A stretch of DNA of 8,947 nt. Source: an uncultured Paracoccus sp. (GTDB lineage Bacteria; Pseudomonadota; Alphaproteobacteria; Rhodobacterales; Rhodobacteraceae). Shown one piece after another: positions 6,804 to 8,947 of the stretch; position 1 is the first letter of the stretch; each line of letters starts with the position of its first letter. The DNA lies in contig CALLYR010000099.1 of NCBI GenBank assembly GCA_937859005.1, forward strand, positions 1 to 8,947, in the 5' to 3' direction. A program made the position numbers and the translations under genes. Below the pieces are notes generated by a model that was given only the letters and a program-made list of their open reading frames with translations, made no database searches and had not been told where the DNA came from.

Positions 6804-7280
6804 TTACCGTTCCAGATGGCTTTCGAGGAACCACAGATCCTTGTCGGCCTGACGCGAGGCCTCGGTCAGCAGATCGGCCGTGTCCTGGTCGCCCGCCTCG
6901 TCCACGGCATCGATCCCCTCGCGCACGCGCCCGCCGTAAGCGCGCATCCGGGTGCAGATTTCGCGCAGGTGATCCTGAACCGCCGTCAGGTCGGTGGGAT
7001 AGGGGGGCAGCCTTGTGTTGCCCGCCACCTCTTCCACCGTGCCTACGGCCACGCCGTCCAGTTGCTGGATGCGTTCGGCCATGCTGTCGATATTCGGGTC
7101 CAGCCGTGCCTTGACCGCATCCAGCAGTTCATGCACCGCGATGAAGTTCGGCCCTTTCAGGTTCCAGTGCGCCTGCTTCAGCGCCAGCGACAGCGAAGTC
7201 CCGTCCGTCATGCAGGCCTGCAATTCCTTGATCGCGGTCTTGCGGGCGTTGTCTTCCAGGCCTTTCAGATCGACGGCCAT
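6804..7280 (-). CDS. dps: Dps ferritin-like DNA-binding/iron-storage protein
   Basis: 158 aa. Dps assembles as a dodecamer that oxidises and stores iron, using peroxide, and shields DNA under starvation or oxidative stress. The inter-subunit ferroxidase residues are all present with the spacing of E. coli Dps: H38 (KQAHWNLKG), H50 and D54 (VHELLD), D65 and E69 (DSMAER). The fold is predicted all-helical and the length is normal. The N-terminus (MAVDLKGLEDNARKTAIKEL) is short with few lysines ahead of the first helix, so direct DNA binding may be weaker than in E. coli Dps. The start is supported by AAGGAG about six bases before the ATG (7286-7294). It has a terminator downstream and the acpP terminator upstream, so it is probably its own transcription unit. 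I could not place its promoter, and I see no clear OxyR or Fur site. Confidence 0.94.
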   Translation of the reverse strand: MAVDLKGLEDNARKTAIKELQACMTDGTSLSLALKQAHWNLKGPNFIAVHELLDAVKARLDPNIDSMAERIQQLDGVAVGTVEEVAGNTRLPPYPTDLTAVQDHLREICTRMRAYGGRVREGIDAVDEAGDQDTADLLTEASRQADKDLWFLESHLER

Positions 7281-7369
7281 GCTCGTCTCCTTTCATGCGG
7301 TTGTGTTGCCCGGTCAACGGGCGGGAACAGAAGGGGTTCCCCCTGCATGGCAGGGTCCCGGAAATGGAA

Positions 7370-7393
7370 ACGGCGCCCGCGAAGGGGCGCCGT
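7370..7393 (-). terminator. Intrinsic terminator of acpP
   Basis: Perfect 9-bp stem (ACGGCGCCC with GGGCGCCGT) and a 6-base loop. On the minus strand it is followed by TTTCCATTTCC, a T-rich tail. It starts 26 bases after the acpP stop and lies between acpP and dps. Confidence 0.8.
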
Positions 7394-7419
7394 CCGAAAG
7401 GGTCGATGGGTTCGCGCGA

Positions 7420-7656
7420 TCAGGCGGTGGCCTGCTGGATGAACTTTACCGCATCGCCGAAGGTCTGGATGGTTTCGGCCGCATCGTCCGGGATTTCGAT
7501 GCTGAATTCCTCTTCGAAGGCCATCACCAGTTCGACGGTGTCCAGGCTGTCGGCGCCCAGATCGTCGATGAACGAGGCGGTCTCGGTCACCTTGTCCTCT
7601 TCCACGCCCAGATGTTCGACGACGATCTTCTTCACGCGATCCGCGATGTCGCTCAT
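7420..7656 (-). CDS. acpP: Acyl carrier protein
   Basis: 78 aa, strongly acidic. Carries the growing fatty acyl chain as a thioester on 4'-phosphopantetheine. The attachment site is S37 in GADSLDTVEL, followed by the acidic recognition helix (EFSIEIPDDAAETI). Length is standard for AcpP. The start MSDIADRVKK is chosen because it matches the family N-terminus and has AGGA about 8 bases ahead; a longer frame to 7800 is Arg/Cys-rich and lies in the leader. It follows fabG by 160 bases with its own promoter, giving a way to express ACP above the level of the fab enzymes. Downstream is a terminator and dps, not fabF, which often follows acpP. Confidence 0.97.
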   Translation of the reverse strand: MSDIADRVKKIVVEHLGVEEDKVTETASFIDDLGADSLDTVELVMAFEEEFSIEIPDDAAETIQTFGDAVKFIQQATA

Positions 7657-7675
7657 GTCTCGTTCCTCAGTTGCG

Positions 7676-7719
7676 GGCTGTCCGCCCGGATGCAGCCGGC
7701 AAGTGAACCGGCGACAGCC
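7676..7719 (-). promoter_or_regulatory. Possible structured leader of acpP mRNA
   Basis: Within the predicted acpP leader, GGCTGTC (7676-7682) is complementary to GACAGCC (7713-7719). These arms enclose a second stem, GCCGG (7695-7699) with CCGGC (7708-7712), and a 12-base bulge. A competing hairpin GGGC/GCCC exists near 7675-7687. The structure is plausible but may be a by-product of high GC content. Confidence 0.3.
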
Positions 7720-7749
7720 GCGGGCGGTTCCCTGCGGCCTTGGACCGGG

Positions 7750-7777
7750 GATATAGCAACGCGCGCGGCGTCTGCAA
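7750..7777 (-). promoter_or_regulatory. acpP promoter
   Basis: On the minus strand, TTGCAG (7772-7777) and TATATC (7750-7755) are separated by 16 bases, a good housekeeping-type pair and the most AT-rich spot in the fabG-acpP gap. Transcription would begin near 7743, giving a leader of about 85 bases. Confidence 0.65.
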
Positions 7778-7816
7778 CCGCTTTCACACGGGACGCTCAC
7801 GCACGCGCGACGGGGT

Positions 7817-8554
7817 TCAGACCATCGCCATGCCGCCGTTCACATGCAGCGTGGTGCCGGTGACATAGCCGCCCTGGGGGCTGGCCAGATACAGCACGGC
7901 GGCGGCGATATCGTCGGGGCTGCCCATGCGGCCGGCGGGAATCTGTCCCAGAATCCGCGACTTCTGCTCGTCGGTCAGGCTGTCGGTCATCGCGGTTTCG
8001 ATGAAGCCGGGCGCCACGCAGTTCACGGTGATCCCGCGGGAGGCGACCTCATAGGCCAGGCTTTTCGACATGCCGACCAGCCCCGCCTTGGCGGCGGCAT
8101 AGTTGCCCTGGCCGGGGTTGCCGGTGGCGCCCACGACGGATGTGATGCTGACGATGCGCCCCCAGCGCGCCTTCATCATGCCGCGCAGCACCCCGCGGGC
8201 CAGGCGAAAGGACGAGGTCAGGTTCACCTCGATCACCTGCGCCCATTCCTCGTCCGACATGCGCATGAACAGGTTGTCCCGCGTGATCCCGGCGTTGTTG
8301 ACCAGGATATCGACGGACCCCATCGCCTGCGCGGCCTGTTTCGGCAGCGCCTCGACCGCGGCGGGGTCGGACAGGTTGGCGGGGACGACATGCGCCCGGT
8401 CCCCGAGGCGGTCGGCCAGTTCGCGCAGCGGCGCCTCGCGCGTCCCCGACAGCGCCACCGTTGCGCCCGCACCGTGCAGGGCTGCGGCGATGGCCCCCCC
8501 GATACCACCCGAGGCGCCGGTGATCAGCGCGGTCTTTCCGGTCAGGTCGAACAT
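7817..8554 (-). CDS. fabG: 3-oxoacyl-[acyl-carrier-protein] reductase
   Basis: 245 aa, the usual FabG length. Reduces 3-oxoacyl-ACP to 3-hydroxyacyl-ACP with NADPH in the elongation cycle of fatty acid synthesis, in the cytoplasm. It is a classical short-chain dehydrogenase: TGASGGIG nucleotide-binding turn (12-19), NNAG (86-89), catalytic N111, S139, Y152 and K156 (YAAAK), and a C-terminus ending VNGGMAMV that fits FabG. The FabG-typical stretch TSVVGATGNPGQGNYAAAK (138-156) separates it from other reductases. The start MFDLTGKTA is chosen because AAAGGGG (8560-8566) lies five bases ahead; an ATG five codons earlier would overlap that site. Flanked by fabD and acpP in the standard order, but separated from fabD by 191 bases with terminator-like repeats. 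Confidence 0.96.
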   Translation of the reverse strand: MFDLTGKTALITGASGGIGGAIAAALHGAGATVALSGTREAPLRELADRLGDRAHVVPANLSDPAAVEALPKQAAQAMGSVDILVNNAGITRDNLFMRMSDEEWAQVIEVNLTSSFRLARGVLRGMMKARWGRIVSITSVVGATGNPGQGNYAAAKAGLVGMSKSLAYEVASRGITVNCVAPGFIETAMTDSLTDEQKSRILGQIPAGRMGSPDDIAAAVLYLASPQGGYVTGTTLHVNGGMAMV

Positions 8555-8559
8555 GCCAG

Positions 8560-8566
8560 CCCCTTT
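8560..8566 (-). promoter_or_regulatory. Ribosome binding site of fabG
   Basis: AAAGGGG on the minus strand, five bases before the ATG at 8554. It decides against the upstream in-frame ATG at 8569. Confidence 0.7.
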
Positions 8567-8594
8567 CATCTTGCCAGAAATATCCTATGGACTT

Positions 8595-8650
8595 CCGAGC
8601 GCCCGGAAAACAGTCCGGTGGACTGTTTTCAGCAAGGAAGGCCACGGCAG
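8595..8650 (-). repeat. Tandem 56-base hairpin repeat, copy 1 (nearest fabG)
   Basis: Direct repeat of the element at 8655-8710, period 60 bases, 55 of 56 identical. It holds a perfect inverted repeat with 11-base arms (8606-8616 and 8620-8630) and a 3-base loop. The inner GC part (CAGTCC/GGACTG) has A4 on one side and T4 on the other, so it looks like an intrinsic terminator on both strands. Strand is given for the fabD-to-fabG direction. Confidence 0.9.
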
Positions 8651-8654
8651 TGGC

Positions 8655-8710
8655 CCGAGCGCCCGGAAAACAGTCCGGTGGACTGTCTTCAGCAAGGAAG
8701 GCCACGGCAG
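8655..8710 (-). repeat. Tandem 56-base hairpin repeat, copy 2 (nearest fabD)
   Basis: Second copy, arms 8666-8676 and 8680-8690. The only difference from copy 1 is C at 8687 in place of T at 8627. In minus-strand RNA this gives a G-U pair, so the stem and the U4 tail survive; in plus-strand RNA it gives a C-A mismatch and breaks the T-run. Four bases (TGGC) separate the copies. Confidence 0.9.
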
Positions 8711-8745
8711 CCGCAAAGGGCCAGCAGGGAGCTCCCGTCCGTCCC

Positions 8746-8947
8746 TCAGCCCTTCAGCGCCGCGATGTCCTCGGGCGTGCCGATGCTGCGGGTCGCGGCG
8801 GCCGGCACGATGCGGCGGATCATTCCGGTCAGCGCCTTGCCCGCGCCGATTTCCCAGAATTCGGTGACGCCGGCCTGCGCCATGGCCGCCACGGATTCGC
8901 GCCAGCGCACCGCGCCCGTCACCTGTTCCACCAGCAGCCGCCGGATC
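8746..8947 (-). CDS. fabD: Malonyl-CoA:ACP transacylase, C-terminal part
   Basis: Only the last 67 codons are in the window; the 5' part continues beyond the right edge. FabD moves malonyl from CoA to acyl carrier protein to supply fatty acid elongation. The visible stretch IRRLLVEQVTGAVRWRESV, then GVTEFWEIGAGKALTGMIRRI, matches the conserved FabD C-terminal region, where the family has LLxxQ...PVRW and E-GPGKVL-like motifs. The active-site Ser and His lie upstream and cannot be checked. It ends EDIAALKG then TGA, and is followed by the tandem hairpin repeats and fabG. Confidence 0.93.
   Translation of the reverse strand, partial: IRRLLVEQVTGAVRWRESVAAMAQAGVTEFWEIGAGKALTGMIRRIVPAAATRSIGTPEDIAALKG

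Noticed and set aside
7312..7317. TTGACC as a -35 box for dps
   Set aside because: Its -10 partner would fall on the ribosome site and leave no room for a leader before the ATG at 7280.
8049..8705. 218-codon minus-strand frame containing a repeated ENSPPDCFPGAR peptide
   Set aside because: The repeated peptide is just the translation of the tandem DNA hairpin repeat, and the rest is out of frame with fabG.
8595..8710. CRISPR array
   Set aside because: Only two copies with a 4-base spacer; a true array needs longer unique spacers.
8721..8740. Short palindrome GGGAGCTCCC between fabD and the repeats
   Set aside because: Ten bases with no loop or T-run; too short to support a role in GC-rich DNA.

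Overview
The window is high-GC DNA that looks like a chromosomal segment from an alphaproteobacterium of the Rhodobacteraceae, plausibly Paracoccus or a relative. The grounds are the pyruvate dehydrogenase gene order (ftsB, pdhA, a lipoyl-domain-bearing pdhB, pdhC), a DUF1523 protein (a family I know mainly from Rhodobacterales), and AGGAG/GGGG-type ribosome sites in GC-rich spacers. The genus is an inference from gene content only.

Layout, read along the minus strand from the right edge. At 8947-8746 is the 3' end of fabD. A 191-base gap follows, holding two tandem copies of a 56-base hairpin-forming repeat, then fabG (8554-7817). acpP (7656-7420) comes next with its own recognisable promoter and a terminator. 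dps (7280-6804) follows and ends in a T-tailed terminator. The only plus-strand gene is the DUF1523 membrane protein (6152-6754), convergent with dps and divergent from an M20 metallopeptidase/deacylase (5882-4614). Then come ftsB (4554-4261), a 94-base promoter gap with a perfect 22-bp palindrome, and the tightly packed pdhA-pdhB-pdhC operon (4166-359). pdhC overlaps by ATGA a small unnamed gene with a nuclease-fold signature that runs off the left edge (362-1).

How the genes relate: pdhA/B/C encode the E1alpha, E1beta and E2 parts of the complex that makes acetyl-CoA. fabD, fabG and acpP use acetyl-CoA-derived malonyl units for fatty acid synthesis. FtsB belongs to the division-septum complex, Dps protects DNA and stores iron, and the M20 and DUF1523 proteins have no evident link to the others. 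E3 (lpd) is not in the window and would be expected beyond the left edge.

No RNA gene, CRISPR array, insertion sequence or prophage gene was seen, and no gene-free stretch exceeds 300 bases (the longest is 5883-6151). I did not find a clearly new biological system. The most interesting items are the palindromic operator at the pdh promoter, the tandem terminator-like repeats between fabD and fabG, near-identical lipoyl-domain DNA in pdhB and pdhC, and the PD-(D/E)XK-like gene coupled to pdhC.
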